Shown: in pieces, positions 63,828-64,000 of the stretch
Position numbering within the stretch: position 1 is the stretch's first letter
Layout of the letters: each line of letters starts with the position of its first letter
Source: Methanoregula sp.
GTDB taxonomy: Archaea > Halobacteriota > Methanomicrobia > Methanomicrobiales > Methanospirillaceae
Reading direction: 5' to 3'
NCBI GenBank assembly: GCA_041645435.1
Contig: JBAZQB010000008.1
Coordinates: 1-64,000 of the forward strand
Length of the DNA stretch: 64,000 nt
Program-made: the position numbers and the translations under genes
The notes under the pieces: model-generated
What the model was told of the DNA's origin: nothing
Seen by the model: the letters and a program-made list of their open reading frames with translations, nothing else
The model's database searches: none

Positions 63828-64000
63828 TTATGTTGCCCCGAACTGTTTGTTCCAGTCTTCCTGTCGTTTGAGGTCTCCTGGGGTCAAAGGGGATTTTATC
63901 CGTGCAATGGCTTGAGTGAAATCCTCCATAGTGATAGGGCCGGCTTTTAAGGTCTTTTTCTGTAACTCCTCAAACGGCAGCTCAGCCATATTCTCGATAT
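63828..64000 (-). CDS. C-terminal end of an AAA ATPase (cut by window edge)
   Basis: The minus-strand frame entering from the edge ends at TAA 63828. It reads ITMEDFTQAIARIKSPLTP then LKRQEDWNKQFGAT, the C-terminal helix pattern of Cdc48/Vps4-like AAA ATPases (usually VTMEDF...W...FG). It lies 43 bases upstream of the TIR gene, so probably the same transcript. The rest is outside the window. Confidence 0.7.
   Translation of the reverse strand, partial: IENMAELPFEELQKKTLKAGPITMEDFTQAIARIKSPLTPGDLKRQEDWNKQFGAT

Overview
This window looks like chromosomal DNA of a mesophilic methanogenic archaeon of the order Methanomicrobiales, most like Methanoregula or a close relative. That is an inference from gene content: a coenzyme F390 synthetase-type ligase, archaellin-type prepilins, a Mhun_1560-like radical SAM enzyme, hgcA/hgcB, a TrmB regulator, PGF-CTERM-type surface proteins, many zinc-ribbon, TPR and COG1361-like proteins, archaeal TATA boxes and GGTGA/GGAGG-type ribosome binding sites. 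No rRNA is present and the genus is not proven.

Layout. 1-107: two tRNA genes. 0.4-9.2 kb: a nucleobase permease, a metallo-hydrolase, a methyltransferase, an exported 5'-nucleotidase, and a TPR protein with a transglutaminase-like protein. 9.5-15.9 kb: two archaellin-like prepilins behind an F390 synthetase-like ligase and a methyltransferase, divergent from a radical SAM/SPASM enzyme with a small Cys protein. 16-20.1 kb: a Gly/Ser/Asn repeat surface protein and a sensor kinase without the usual histidine. 20.5-27 kb: a complete tightly overlapping trpEGDCFBA operon. 27-30.6 kb: a DUF333 lipoprotein and a mercury-methylation cluster, AbrB-type hgcC, hgcA, hgcB and arsC. 30.6-34.8 kb: malic enzyme, truA, a PHP protein and a DHPS-like protein. 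34.9-40.5 kb: a TrmB regulator divergent from a surface protein, MacB-like ABC exporter and MATE pump. 40.8-45.3 kb: parvulin, an exported acetolactate decarboxylase, JAMM protein, FAD synthase, DUF2284 protein and a KhtTU-like antiporter. 45.6-56.9 kb: a surface protein, an SPFH zinc-ribbon protein, several zinc-ribbon membrane proteins, coiled-coil proteins, 408-bp tandem repeats and an NHL/PEGA surface protein. 57-59.7 kb: two genes between inverted copies of a dispersed repeat. 59.7-64 kb: a polyphosphate:AMP phosphotransferase and, at the window edge, an AAA ATPase-TIR-(TrkA-N/RyR) gene set.

The most interesting parts are: (1) the AAA-TIR-RyR set, which fits a nucleotide-signalling or defence module; (2) hgcC-hgcA-hgcB-arsC as one compact transcription unit; (3) several genes that appear to start at non-canonical codons (CTG for an archaellin, ATC for two zinc-ribbon paralogues with near-identical promoters); (4) nested mini-ORFs, one with a Trp codon, between a TrpY-box-like promoter and trpE; (5) tandem and inverted non-coding repeats between 52 and 60 kb.
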